Assembly: GCA_965195225.1 (NCBI GenBank)
Contig: CBDAFL010000057.1
Span: forward strand, 19,396-83,395
Source of the DNA: JAHIKV01 sp965195225
GTDB taxonomy: Bacteria; Planctomycetota; Planctomycetia; Pirellulales; Thermoguttaceae
DNA: 64,000 nt
Direction of reading: 5' to 3'
This document shows, in pieces, positions 24,381-33,568 of the stretch (the stretch's first letter is position 1; each line of letters opens with the position of its first letter). The notes below the pieces were generated by a model. The model saw only the letters and a list, made by a program, of their open reading frames with translations, ran no database searches and was not told the origin of the DNA. A program made the position numbers and the translations under genes.

Positions 24381-25490
24381 ATGCCCATCGGTTTCGGAAT
24401 TATCGGTTGCGGAATGATCGCACGGTTTCACGCTCGAGCAATCGGGGACGTTCGTGGGGCCAAGCTCACGGCCTGCTGCGACACGGTTCCCGCGGCCGCC
24501 GACAAATTGGCCAAGGAGACCGGCTGCACGGCCTATCACGACCTGAAAGCGATGCTGGCCGATCCGGCGGTCGATGTGGTGATGATCGGCACACCCAGCG
24601 GGGCGCATCTCGAGCCGGCCGTGGCCGCCGCGCGGGCGGGAAAACACGTCATCGTCGAGAAACCCCTGGAAATCACCCTCCGCCGCTGCGACCGGATCAT
24701 CGACGAGTGCCGCAAGGCGGGCGTGACGCTCTCAACCATCTTCCCCTCGCGGTTCCACGATTCGAGCGTCGAGCTGCGCAGGGCAATGGACCAGGGACGC
24801 TTCGGACGGCTTACAGTGGGAGATGCGATCGTCAAGTGGTATCGGCCGCAGAGCTACTACGACGGCGGCGCATGGCGCGGCACGTGGGAACTCGACGGCG
24901 GCGGGGCACTGATGAACCAGGCCATCCACAGCGTCGATCTGCTGCTCTGGTTGATGGGACCGGCCATAGAGGTCCGCTCGCGGATCGGACTGTTGGCACA
25001 TAAGCGAATCGCAGTCGAAGACGTCGCCCAGGCCACCGTTGCCTTTGAGAACGGGGCGATCGGAATGATCGAGGCCAGCACCGCGATCTATCCCGGATAT
25101 CTAAAGCATATCGAAATTCACGGCAGCGAAGGATCGGCCGTAATGGAGGAGGAAGACATCGTCAAGTGGGACTTCGCCAAGAAGAAGAAACGCGACGCCG
25201 CGATCCACGCCGCCATGGCCGGACAAAAAAGCGGAGGAGGAGGGGCCGCGGACCCAAAGGCCATCGGGCACCACGGCCACACACGCCAACTCCAGGATGT
25301 GCTCAACGCCATCAAAAAAGGGACGAAGCCGTCGGTCGACGGCCCCGAAGGACGCCGCTCGGTGGAACTGATCCTGGCCATTTACAAGGCCGCCGAGACC
25401 GGCCGAGCCGTGAAACTACCGCTGAAAGCCGACCCGGTGCTAAAGGCCAGAAAAGTCGGCGTGGGTGGGTTAGGGCTTGAGATAAAATAA
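24381..25490 (+). CDS. Gfo/Idh/MocA family oxidoreductase
   Basis: 369 residues; start supported by GAGGAG upstream. N-terminal NAD(P)-binding Rossmann fold (GIIGCGMIARFHARAI), the family EKP motif (HVIVEKPLEIT), and the C-terminal alpha/beta domain with GGGALMNQAIHSVDLLLW, whose His is in the catalytic position of the family. These enzymes oxidise or reduce sugars and cyclitols; planctomycetes have many paralogues and the substrate cannot be told. A Gly/Lys-rich loop (KKKKRDAAIHAAMAGQKSGGGG) is unusual. Followed by the REP element at 25503. Confidence 0.93.
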   Translation: MPIGFGIIGCGMIARFHARAIGDVRGAKLTACCDTVPAAADKLAKETGCTAYHDLKAMLADPAVDVVMIGTPSGAHLEPAVAAARAGKHVIVEKPLEITLRRCDRIIDECRKAGVTLSTIFPSRFHDSSVELRRAMDQGRFGRLTVGDAIVKWYRPQSYYDGGAWRGTWELDGGGALMNQAIHSVDLLLWLMGPAIEVRSRIGLLAHKRIAVEDVAQATVAFENGAIGMIEASTAIYPGYLKHIEIHGSEGSAVMEEEDIVKWDFAKKKKRDAAIHAAMAGQKSGGGGAADPKAIGHHGHTRQLQDVLNAIKKGTKPSVDGPEGRRSVELILAIYKAAETGRAVKLPLKADPVLKARKVGVGGLGLEIK

Positions 25491-25502
25491 GTTGTCGAGT
25501 TC

Positions 25503-25584
25503 GGGTGGCACGTCCCTGAGCGCAGCGAAGGGCGTGGTGAACGATCAAACCACGCCCTTCGCTGCGCTCAGGGACGTGCCACCC
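25503..25584. repeat. GGGTGGCACGTCCCTGAGCG palindromic element
   Basis: An 82-base inverted repeat with arms of about 34 bases (GTGGCACGTCCCTGAGCGCA... and complement) and loop GAACGATCAAA. A truncated relative, GGTGGCACGTCCCTCAGTAC, lies at 31599-31618 at the end of the BBP7 gene. Confidence 0.9.
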
Positions 25585-25701
25585 AATGCTCTGTTGGTCG
25601 CGCCGATTTTGATATAGTACGCATGCGGCGGAATTCGGTCTTTCCCGCGACGGCTGCTTTTGCGACAATAGGCGGCGAACATTCCACGGAGGGGATCGCC
25701 C

Positions 25702-26622
25702 ATGCAACGTCGGCTTATCGTCGATTATCTCGTATATGTGGTCGTGCGGATATTGATCTGCATCGTACAAGCGATACGGATCGAGACGGGCGAGCGGCTT
25801 GCCCGCTCGCTGGCCTGGTTATTCCACGACGTGCTGCGGGTGCGGGGCAAGGTGGTCGACGAGAACCTCGCTTACGCCTTCACGGAGCTGACTCCCGCCG
25901 AGCGGGCGCGCCTGGCCCGGCGAATGTGGGAGCACCTGTTTTTGCTCGTGTTGGAGGTGGCCCATGCGCCGCGAAAGATTCACCAGACAAACTGGCGCGA
26001 ATTCGTCGGCCTGAATAATCAGAGGGAGTTGGTCCGCGCTCTGTTGGACGATCGCCCCACCTTGATCGTTACGGCCCACCTGGGTAATTTCGAGGTCGGC
26101 GGATACGTGCTGGGTATCCTGGGTTTTCCCACCTACACAATCGCTCGAACGCTCGACAACCCCTTTCTCGACCGCTTCGTCAACCGGTTCCGCGGCGGGA
26201 CCGGCCAACGGATCATACCGAAGAACGGTGGCTACGACCAGATAGTCGAGGTCTTGTCCCGCGGCGGCACGATGACGTTTCTGGCCGATCAGTACGCCGG
26301 CTCGAAGGGGTGTTGGGTGGAGTTTTTCGGGCGTCCGGCTTCGGCCCACAAGGCGATCGCTCTGCTGGCGCTGGAACACAACGCGCGGGTTTCGGTTTCT
26401 GCCTCGCGGCGGCAGGGGAGGCCGATGCGGTTCGTGTTGGACAACCATGCCATGATCGACCCCCAAGAGGCCGCCGATTCACGGAACACGATCCCCGAGC
26501 TTACGCAGTTGTACACCAGCCGGCTGGAAGAACTAATTCGCCACGCACCCGATCAATACTGGTGGCTGCACCGGCGATGGAAAGACACCCGGCGGCGCCG
26601 GGCCAAGAAGAAGGCCGCGTAG
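25702..26622 (+). CDS. LpxL/HtrB-type lysophospholipid acyltransferase
   Basis: 306 residues; GGAGG about ten bases before the ATG. Has an N-terminal membrane anchor (LIVDYLVYVVVRILICIVQAI) and the acyltransferase motif HLGNFE (H-x4-E), followed by the conserved FLADQYAG and HRRWK. This family adds secondary acyl chains to lipid A or related lipids, in line with lpxD and lpxI in the same window. No kdtA or other late lipid A gene is nearby. The Lys/Arg-rich C-terminus (TRRRRAKKKAA) is probably membrane-surface facing. Confidence 0.92.
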   Translation: MQRRLIVDYLVYVVVRILICIVQAIRIETGERLARSLAWLFHDVLRVRGKVVDENLAYAFTELTPAERARLARRMWEHLFLLVLEVAHAPRKIHQTNWREFVGLNNQRELVRALLDDRPTLIVTAHLGNFEVGGYVLGILGFPTYTIARTLDNPFLDRFVNRFRGGTGQRIIPKNGGYDQIVEVLSRGGTMTFLADQYAGSKGCWVEFFGRPASAHKAIALLALEHNARVSVSASRRQGRPMRFVLDNHAMIDPQEAADSRNTIPELTQLYTSRLEELIRHAPDQYWWLHRRWKDTRRRRAKKKAA

Positions 26623-26644
26623 GACGGGTTGTCAACCTGCATTT

Positions 26645-26673
26645 CTGGTTCCCACGCGGAGCGTGGGAACCAG
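26645..26673. terminator. Perfect 13-bp-stem hairpin between convergent genes
   Basis: CTGGTTCCCACGC-GGA-GCGTGGGAACCAG lies between convergent stop codons at 26622 and 26676. It can work as a bidirectional terminator. A relative without outer pairs is at 5848-5870, so it is also a dispersed repeat. Confidence 0.55.
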
Positions 26674-26675
26674 AA

Positions 26676-27629
26676 TTATACTTCCTTCCGCCACACTCCG
26701 CCTTGCTCTACCTGGCGAAAGCGGAGCTTCGAGAATGTTGCCAAGGCGGGGGTGTCGGCCCCGTGTGTTTGCACTTCCACGCAAGCGATCCCTTGGCGAA
26801 GGAACCAACGGAAGGCGTCGTTCAGCAGGAACAGGGCCAGACCGCTGCGTCGGCAGTCGGCATTGACGGAAATCTCGACCAAACCGACCGACCGACCCAG
26901 GATCGCCGCGCCGCCGGGCACCATGCCGCGGAACGTGGCGGTGGCGATCGCCGGGCCGCCGCCTCGCGGTTTCAGATCGAAGCGGGTCAAGTCGAACTCG
27001 CCGAAAACACACGCTTCCCACCAGGATTGAGTGGGCGCGTCGATCGTCACTTCCACGACCGTCTGCCGGCGGATTTTCATCTGCCGGCGATCGACGGCGG
27101 CCTCGAACTTGCTTAGATCGCGCCGCATGACCACCGTTCGTTCGACTTCCCGGTATCCGCACGACTCGAAAGCGCGCCGCGCGACCAAATCGGAATCGAG
27201 CACGCCGGGCAAATCGCTGCCGCCGTAGAGTCCGACGTAGAATGGGTTCAGCGGCCCTACACCGCTTCCCTGCAAGGACTTCGCGCCGCGGCTTTTCAGG
27301 TAGTTTTCGCAGTGTTCGAGCAGCCCGCGGGCGACTTCATCTTCGTCGCAGTCGGGGCGCGTCAAGATCAGGCAAGTGACGCCCGTTTCGGTGGATATCC
27401 AACTCCGCGTTTCGTTGGGACCAAATCCCGCGTGCGCGAATCCGACCGGCCGACCGTCGTCGTGTGCCAGGATCAGACCGTCGTAGTCGAAATAGGGCTT
27501 GGCGAAGACCTGTTGTTCAAGCAAATCGGGCGAGACCGGCTGCAACAGCCCCGGTTGGCCCGCGCGACTCCGCCACAACGCGGCCAACACGGGCGGATCG
27601 ACGTTGCGGAACGGACGAAACGTCAACAT
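26676..27629 (-). CDS. GNAT family N-acetyltransferase
   Basis: 317 residues with two GNAT-like halves. The N-terminal half starts MLTFRPFRNVDPPVLAALW and includes GRPVGFAHAGFG, a typical beta-strand 4 region, and a degenerate CoA-binding part. The C-terminal half has VGLVEISVNADCRRSGLALFLLNDAF, the acetyl-CoA pyrophosphate loop region (RRSGLA) of an active domain. Substrate unknown. Convergent with the LpxL-like gene. Confidence 0.85.
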   Translation of the reverse strand: MLTFRPFRNVDPPVLAALWRSRAGQPGLLQPVSPDLLEQQVFAKPYFDYDGLILAHDDGRPVGFAHAGFGPNETRSWISTETGVTCLILTRPDCDEDEVARGLLEHCENYLKSRGAKSLQGSGVGPLNPFYVGLYGGSDLPGVLDSDLVARRAFESCGYREVERTVVMRRDLSKFEAAVDRRQMKIRRQTVVEVTIDAPTQSWWEACVFGEFDLTRFDLKPRGGGPAIATATFRGMVPGGAAILGRSVGLVEISVNADCRRSGLALFLLNDAFRWFLRQGIACVEVQTHGADTPALATFSKLRFRQVEQGGVWRKEV

Positions 27630-28083
27630 GAATAATGCACGGCAGCGGGAAGTAATTTATTGTACAAGGGCGAATTGTTGGACATTTTACAGTAGCAAAT
27701 ACAAAACGGCTAGTAGACGGTTGCATCGTAAGATAATAGCCGGTGGCCAACAGCCCCCGGAGAGAAACTCCTGCAATTCGCGCACATTCCGGGGGCAGTT
27801 TGCCCCCGGCTATTTGCATGGCGCCGGCAGTGCAACAGCCGCCGCACCCCCTCCGTGGCGCTGTATTGCCGCGAACATGCGGCATTTTCCGCGTTTTCGA
27901 CCGCCTCGATCGCGATTGGCAAAGTGGAAATTGCTGGAAAACTTTGTCGCTTTCGTGGATAATAAGAGTTCAAGTCATCCGCGGGCGCTCCGCGGGGTAC
28001 TCCAGGACGTGTCTGATGCGTGGAACGTACCGGTTGACGGCGACAGGCGAGGGGCAAACCAGTAACAGCAGGTTGTTGCGACA
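27630..28083. other. Spacer upstream of the cyclophilin gene
   Basis: 454 bases, no gene. AATAGCCGG (27733) and CCGGCTATT (27806) enclose GC-rich palindromes, including CCGGGGGCAGTTTGCCCCCG at 27798-27817. A hairpin TGCCGC-GAACA-TGCGGCA lies near 27867-27884 followed by TTTTCC. GGATAATAAG at 27956-27965 could be a -10 region, but I see no matching -35. Confidence 0.5.
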
Positions 28084-31000
28084 ATGATCAACAAACGATC
28101 GAGAAAACGGACCCGTGAAGTCGGCGGAACCCGAAACCCGGCCCGACGCAGACTTCCTTTCCACCGAGGGCTGTTCATCGAACCGCTCGAGTCCCGGCAG
28201 TTGCTCTCGGTAACGCTTTCCTCGATCGGCGACCAATCGGTGTTCGCCGGCGCGCCGCTGAACGTTGCCCTGGACGGCGAATCGGAAAACCCGTTGAGCT
28301 ACACCGTCGAGGTGAGCAACGCCAACCTGACAGCAACAGTCTCCGAGGACAACCCGAGCATTCGGATCACCGTCGACGACGACACCAACGATATCCATGG
28401 AGACGTCACGCTCCAACTGTTCGAGGATCTCGCGCCGGATACGGTCGACCAGATCATGGCTCTGATCGACAGCGGCTACTACGACGGCTTGAAGTTTCAT
28501 CGGATCATCGACGATTTCATGATCCAGGGTGGCGATCCCGACGGCGACGGGACCGGCGGTCCGGGGTTCCAGTTCGACGACGAATTCACTTCCGAGCTGC
28601 AATTCACCAGTGCCGGCCTGTTGGCGATGGCCAACAGCGGCGACGACACGAACGGCTCACAAATCTTCATCACCCTCGCCGAAACCCGTTGGCTCGATTT
28701 CCAGCACACGATTTTCGGCATGGTTACCGAGGGGCAGGACATCGTCGAGCAGCTTAGCGAGGTGCCGGTCGATGGCGCCAGCAAAGCCCCGCTGAGCGAC
28801 GTGGTGATGACCACGGTGACGGTCATTGACGATGCCGAAGACGCAGTCTTGCGGCTTTCCGCGGCGGACGGCGTCACCGGAACGGCCGACGTTACGGTTA
28901 CCGTCACGGACACGGTCACGAGCGAAACGGCCACCGAAACATTCCAGGTTACGGTCGCCGCCGACACGACAAACAACTTGCCGTACCTGGGACAGATCGC
29001 TCCGATCGTCACCGGCGTGAACACCGCGGTCACCGTCGACATACCCGCCACGGACGTGGAGGGAGACGAGATTACCTACTCGGCGTCGGTTTCTCCCGTC
29101 GCCGCCAATCTTTCCGTCTCTATCGACGAATCCACCGGCGAATTGACCGTCACTCCGTCGAACGGCGCTTACGGCGTATTCAGTATCCTTGTGGGCGTGA
29201 GACAATCGACCAGCAACAACTGGGATACGCAGTACGTGCCAGTCTACGTCAATCCCGCCCCGCCGACCTCCGTTTCCTTGGTCTCCACGTCCGACACGGG
29301 CGAGAGCGATTCGGACGCCGTCACGAATCTGAACAATTCGGCGGGCCAAACCCTGGAGTTCGAGATAGAAGGCGTCGCCTTGGGTGCGCTGGTCGAGTTG
29401 TTCGCCGATGGCGAGCTAATCGGCCAGACCACCGCCGCGGGGACCACCTTGACCATCGTCACCAACGGCACTACCACCTTGGCCGACGGCACGCACGAAA
29501 TCACGGTGAAACAGACCATACTCGACGAGGCGGTCGACGTCGGCAACCTGGAAACTACCGTCGATCTGGAGAGCGACTTTTCCACGCCCCTGACCATTGC
29601 GATCAACACTGTTGGGCCGGTTATCACTTCCAATCCGGTGACGACCGCCCATGAAGAACAAACGTACATCTATCAAGTTTCGGCCGAGGACAACGACGGC
29701 GACGTTCAGTTCAACCTGAGCGACGCTCCCGCGGGAATGACCATCGATCCCGACACGGGGATGATTGCCTGGTTTCCGGTTGCAGCAGGAACCGTCGCAC
29801 CAGTGACGGTTCGGGCCGCCGACACGGCGGGAAATGTCGCCTCGCAGTCCTTCAACATCGAGGTCACGTTGGCCACCGGAAGCATCTCCGGCTTCGTATA
29901 TGTCGACACCGACAACGACGGCCTGCGCGTCACACCCGTCGGACAATCACATCTGGCAATGCAAAGCGTTGTCGTGCGGCTCCTGGCGGCAAATGGGGAA
30001 GGAAACTGGACGCAACTTTCAAGCGTATCGACCGGGACCGACGGCTCCTATCGCTTCGACGACCTGGCCCCTGGAACCTACCGGGTGCAAGAGGTTCAAC
30101 CGGCCGGATACCTCGACGGCAAGGATACTTTGGGAACAATCGACGGCGCGGTCGGCGGTGCGGTCGCGCAAGACCAATTCGAGATTCAACTGGGATCGAA
30201 CGAAAACGCCGTCGAATACAACTTCGGCGAGCGAGGGCTGTTGCCCAGCTCTATCTCCTTGCGGTTTTGCCTGGCGTCTGCTCCCGCGATGCCCCAGAAC
30301 GTCACGCCCGTCGATACGGATCAGACTCCGCCGGCCGGATATTCAATTTCGACCGACGACGGTCTGATCGGCGCTGCCGAGGCCACGACTACCGGATTCA
30401 CCTTCAGCAGCGCCGAAGTGGGCACGACCTATAACTACACGGCTACCAGCAGCGGCGGAGCCGGCACGGCGAGCGGAACCGGCACGATTGTCTCCGCGAC
30501 GCAACAGGTTGCGAACATCGACGTTTCCGCTCTTCCCGACGGCGCGCTGACCTTCAGCGTGACTTTGACCGACGCGACGGGCAACACGGGCTTTGCCGCA
30601 ACGGCCGCCGCCACGCTCGACCAGACCGCCCCGGCCGGTTATTCGGTCGGCCTAAGCGACAACACGCTCGATGAAACCGAAGCCCTAAACACTTTCTTCC
30701 AAATCAGCGGCGGGGAAGTAGGCGCGGCTTACAGCTATACAATCACCAGCGACGGCGGGGCCGGATCGGTCGCCGGCAACGGAACAATCGCGTCCACGGC
30801 GCAAGTGATCTCCGGTATCGACGTCTCGGGGCTACCCGACGGTACGTTGACTTTCAGCGTCACCTTGACCGACGCGGCTGGCAACGCGGGCACAGCCGCA
30901 ACGGCCACCGCCGCGCTCGACCAGGATGCCCCGGTCGGCTATTCCATTACGGCCGACGACAACCTGATCGGGGCCGCCGAGGCCGCCACCACCAGCTTTA

Positions 31001-31536
31001 CCTTCGCCGGCGCCGAGCCGGGTACAACCTATAACTACACCGTCACCAGCGGCGGCGGAGATGGCGAAGTCACCGGAACCGGGACGATTAGTTCGGCCGA
31101 CGAGCAAGTGATGGGCGTTGACGTCTCGAATCTGCCAGACGGAATCCTGACCTTCAGCGTCACGCTGACCGACGCCGGCAACAAGATCGGCGCCGCCGTG
31201 ACGGCCACCGCCACACTGGACAAGACGGCCCCGGCCGGTTACACCATCACGCCCTACGACGACCAACTCGATGCCGACACGGCGACGGACACCGGATTCT
31301 GGATCATTGACGCCGAGCCGTTCACGGCCTACTCCTTCACGATCACCAGCGACGGCGGCGACGGATTGGTGAGCGACTTGGGAACGACCACCCTGTACAA
31401 TTATCCCGTGAATGATATCGACGTATCTTCATTGCCCGACGGGTTGTTGACCATCAGCGTCACGCTTACGGACGCGGCAGGCAACGCGGGCACCGCCGCC
31501 ACGGCCACCGCCACACTGGACCAAAGCGGCAGTTGA
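28084..31536 (+). CDS. Secreted cyclophilin-type peptidyl-prolyl isomerase with tandem repeats
   Basis: 1150 residues. The basic N-terminus carries FIEPLESRQLLS (31-42), the LEPR-XLL-type motif of planctomycete surface/export proteins. Residues ~104-245 are a cyclophilin domain with GLKFHRIIDDFMIQGGDP and NGSQIFIT, so active-site residues look intact. Then come cadherin/Ig-like segments (~260-595; APAGMTIDPDTGMIAWFPV), an SdrD-type B domain (~600-710; GSISGFVYVDTDNDG, GTYRVQEVQPAGY), and four tandem 100-residue repeats at 746-1145, each beginning D(Q/K)xAPxGYxI. It ends three residues into a fifth unit, with no dockerin or anchor. Probably folds or cross-links surface proteins outside the cell. 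Confidence 0.9.
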   Translation: MINKRSRKRTREVGGTRNPARRRLPFHRGLFIEPLESRQLLSVTLSSIGDQSVFAGAPLNVALDGESENPLSYTVEVSNANLTATVSEDNPSIRITVDDDTNDIHGDVTLQLFEDLAPDTVDQIMALIDSGYYDGLKFHRIIDDFMIQGGDPDGDGTGGPGFQFDDEFTSELQFTSAGLLAMANSGDDTNGSQIFITLAETRWLDFQHTIFGMVTEGQDIVEQLSEVPVDGASKAPLSDVVMTTVTVIDDAEDAVLRLSAADGVTGTADVTVTVTDTVTSETATETFQVTVAADTTNNLPYLGQIAPIVTGVNTAVTVDIPATDVEGDEITYSASVSPVAANLSVSIDESTGELTVTPSNGAYGVFSILVGVRQSTSNNWDTQYVPVYVNPAPPTSVSLVSTSDTGESDSDAVTNLNNSAGQTLEFEIEGVALGALVELFADGELIGQTTAAGTTLTIVTNGTTTLADGTHEITVKQTILDEAVDVGNLETTVDLESDFSTPLTIAINTVGPVITSNPVTTAHEEQTYIYQVSAEDNDGDVQFNLSDAPAGMTIDPDTGMIAWFPVAAGTVAPVTVRAADTAGNVASQSFNIEVTLATGSISGFVYVDTDNDGLRVTPVGQSHLAMQSVVVRLLAANGEGNWTQLSSVSTGTDGSYRFDDLAPGTYRVQEVQPAGYLDGKDTLGTIDGAVGGAVAQDQFEIQLGSNENAVEYNFGERGLLPSSISLRFCLASAPAMPQNVTPVDTDQTPPAGYSISTDDGLIGAAEATTTGFTFSSAEVGTTYNYTATSSGGAGTASGTGTIVSATQQVANIDVSALPDGALTFSVTLTDATGNTGFAATAAATLDQTAPAGYSVGLSDNTLDETEALNTFFQISGGEVGAAYSYTITSDGGAGSVAGNGTIASTAQVISGIDVSGLPDGTLTFSVTLTDAAGNAGTAATATAALDQDAPVGYSITADDNLIGAAEAATTSFTFAGAEPGTTYNYTVTSGGGDGEVTGTGTISSADEQVMGVDVSNLPDGILTFSVTLTDAGNKIGAAVTATATLDKTAPAGYTITPYDDQLDADTATDTGFWIIDAEPFTAYSFTITSDGGDGLVSDLGTTTLYNYPVNDIDVSSLPDGLLTISVTLTDAAGNAGTAATATATLDQSGS
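30319..31518. repeat. Four tandem 300-bp coding repeats
   Basis: Units start at 30319, 30619, 30919 and 31219, each exactly 300 bases, encoding D-Q-T-A-P-A-G-Y-type Ig-like modules with the shared block DVS(x)LPDGxLTFSVTLTDAxGN. The units diverge clearly in sequence but keep equal length. Confidence 0.95.
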
Positions 31537-31608
31537 CGTTCGCACGGAAAGGTGTTTGCCGTTTAGGGCCTGTGGAAAAGTAATTGTCGAATTTTGGTGG
31601 CACGTCCC

Positions 31609-33060
31609 TCAGTACCGATAGTCCAGGCCAAAGTTGATTCCTTGCGCCCAGTAATCGGACACGATGAACTTGGCCTCGGGCGCTGGGTATCCGACCAGCG
31701 CGCCGGGCGGAAATTGAGTCGGATTCAGATTCATGTCGATCTGATCGGCCGGCCGAACGACTCGGCTCCAATAGAGGAACGTGTATCCGAAAGTGGCCTT
31801 CAGGCGGGGCGTGAGGTCGTAGCCGACGTTGATGCCCAACTCGGGGATTGCCGAGAAGCCGCTCTGCCGGCTCGTGCCGGAGTTGGTCGGAAGGGCCAAC
31901 ATTCCGTCGGTGTAAGCGACCGGGGCTACTCCCGGAACCGCAACCGTCGTCGCGCCATCGACGCGGAGACGGGATCGGGTGCCGCCCAAGGCAAGCTTGG
32001 CCAGAAACTCGAACGACAAGCGGCGATGTCGGGTCTTGGCCGATATCCCAAACTCGCCACCGTGAAACTCATTCTCCGCGCCGAACCAATCCGACGTGTC
32101 GAAGACGGTCCCGATCGGAAGGACTCCTCCCCTGCTGGTGAACGTCGTCGAGGAATCGACGGCCAGATTCTCGGCGAATCGACCGTATCGGTAGCCGGCC
32201 AGAAAGTCCAACTGGCCGTTGTACCCGCGCACCACGACTTTCCGATACAGCAACGCCAGCGACGCCAATTCATTGCTCACGGCGGCGTCCAGCCAGCCGG
32301 TTTGCTCGTTGGGATAGGCAAGAATCACGGCGTCTTGTTGAAAGGTTTGGGCGTTGTAAAACGGTCTCGCCAGGATCGAATGGTCGTTGCTGGTTTGTCG
32401 GTAATTCATCTTGCCGCTGCCGAAAAACAGGTAGGTTGCCTCGAACGCCTCGTCCCTGTAGGGCGACATCCAGCAGCCGAGCGTAAACCGGGCACCGGAT
32501 CGAATGCCCAGATCGACGCCGCGTCCGCCGATTAAAGTGCTTGTTCCCGGCAGCCCGAGGATGCCGGCTTGGTTCCGCGCCGTGCCCGCGACGCTGGTGG
32601 TCGCCAGCGGCGGCAGATTGGACGATTTGCCCCACCACATCAGATATTCGCCGCTGAACCAAAACCGACTGCGGAATGGATCGGGGCAGACGCCGATTTC
32701 GCACTCGCTCGAGCAGCCCCGCTCCTCGCCGCACGTTTGACTGGGACCGGCGACCATGCCTCCCTCGGTCCATTGGTCGATGCCTTCATGGATCGGCGGC
32801 TCTGCTATTTGCCCCATCGGCCGAGCGATACGCTCGTTTTGGCGCGGCGGTTGTTCCGTAGTGTAGCCGACAGGCTGCACTGTACGGTGGACTTGCCACG
32901 GCGCGAGCGAGGCAACGTCGGATTCGGCATAAAGCGGCGCACCGCTAAGTATGCCTACAAGCGACAACACGCAGACTAGACGTTGCGGTCTAAACCGCAA
33001 GCGGTCCGTCGCCGAGCGCGTACCGGCGGTGGAGAAAGTGCAAAATAGGGGGAACTGCAT
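31609..33060 (-). CDS. BBP7 family (DUF1551) outer-membrane beta-barrel protein
   Basis: 483 residues. A long basic start leads to a signal peptide (LVCVLSLVGILSGAPLYA). A Cys-containing linker (CGEERGCSSECEIGVC) precedes the barrel, which starts with FWFSGEYLMWWGKSSNLPPLAT, the mark of the planctomycete BBP7 group. It ends GINFGLDYRY, an aromatic C-terminus as expected for an outer-membrane barrel. Many alternating hydrophobic strands are visible. Function unknown; the family is greatly expanded in Pirellulales. Its stop lies 72 bases from the cyclophilin gene (convergent), and the end overlaps a truncated REP at 31599-31618. Confidence 0.9.
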   Translation of the reverse strand: MQFPLFCTFSTAGTRSATDRLRFRPQRLVCVLSLVGILSGAPLYAESDVASLAPWQVHRTVQPVGYTTEQPPRQNERIARPMGQIAEPPIHEGIDQWTEGGMVAGPSQTCGEERGCSSECEIGVCPDPFRSRFWFSGEYLMWWGKSSNLPPLATTSVAGTARNQAGILGLPGTSTLIGGRGVDLGIRSGARFTLGCWMSPYRDEAFEATYLFFGSGKMNYRQTSNDHSILARPFYNAQTFQQDAVILAYPNEQTGWLDAAVSNELASLALLYRKVVVRGYNGQLDFLAGYRYGRFAENLAVDSSTTFTSRGGVLPIGTVFDTSDWFGAENEFHGGEFGISAKTRHRRLSFEFLAKLALGGTRSRLRVDGATTVAVPGVAPVAYTDGMLALPTNSGTSRQSGFSAIPELGINVGYDLTPRLKATFGYTFLYWSRVVRPADQIDMNLNPTQFPPGALVGYPAPEAKFIVSDYWAQGINFGLDYRY

Positions 33061-33568
<508 letters not shown>

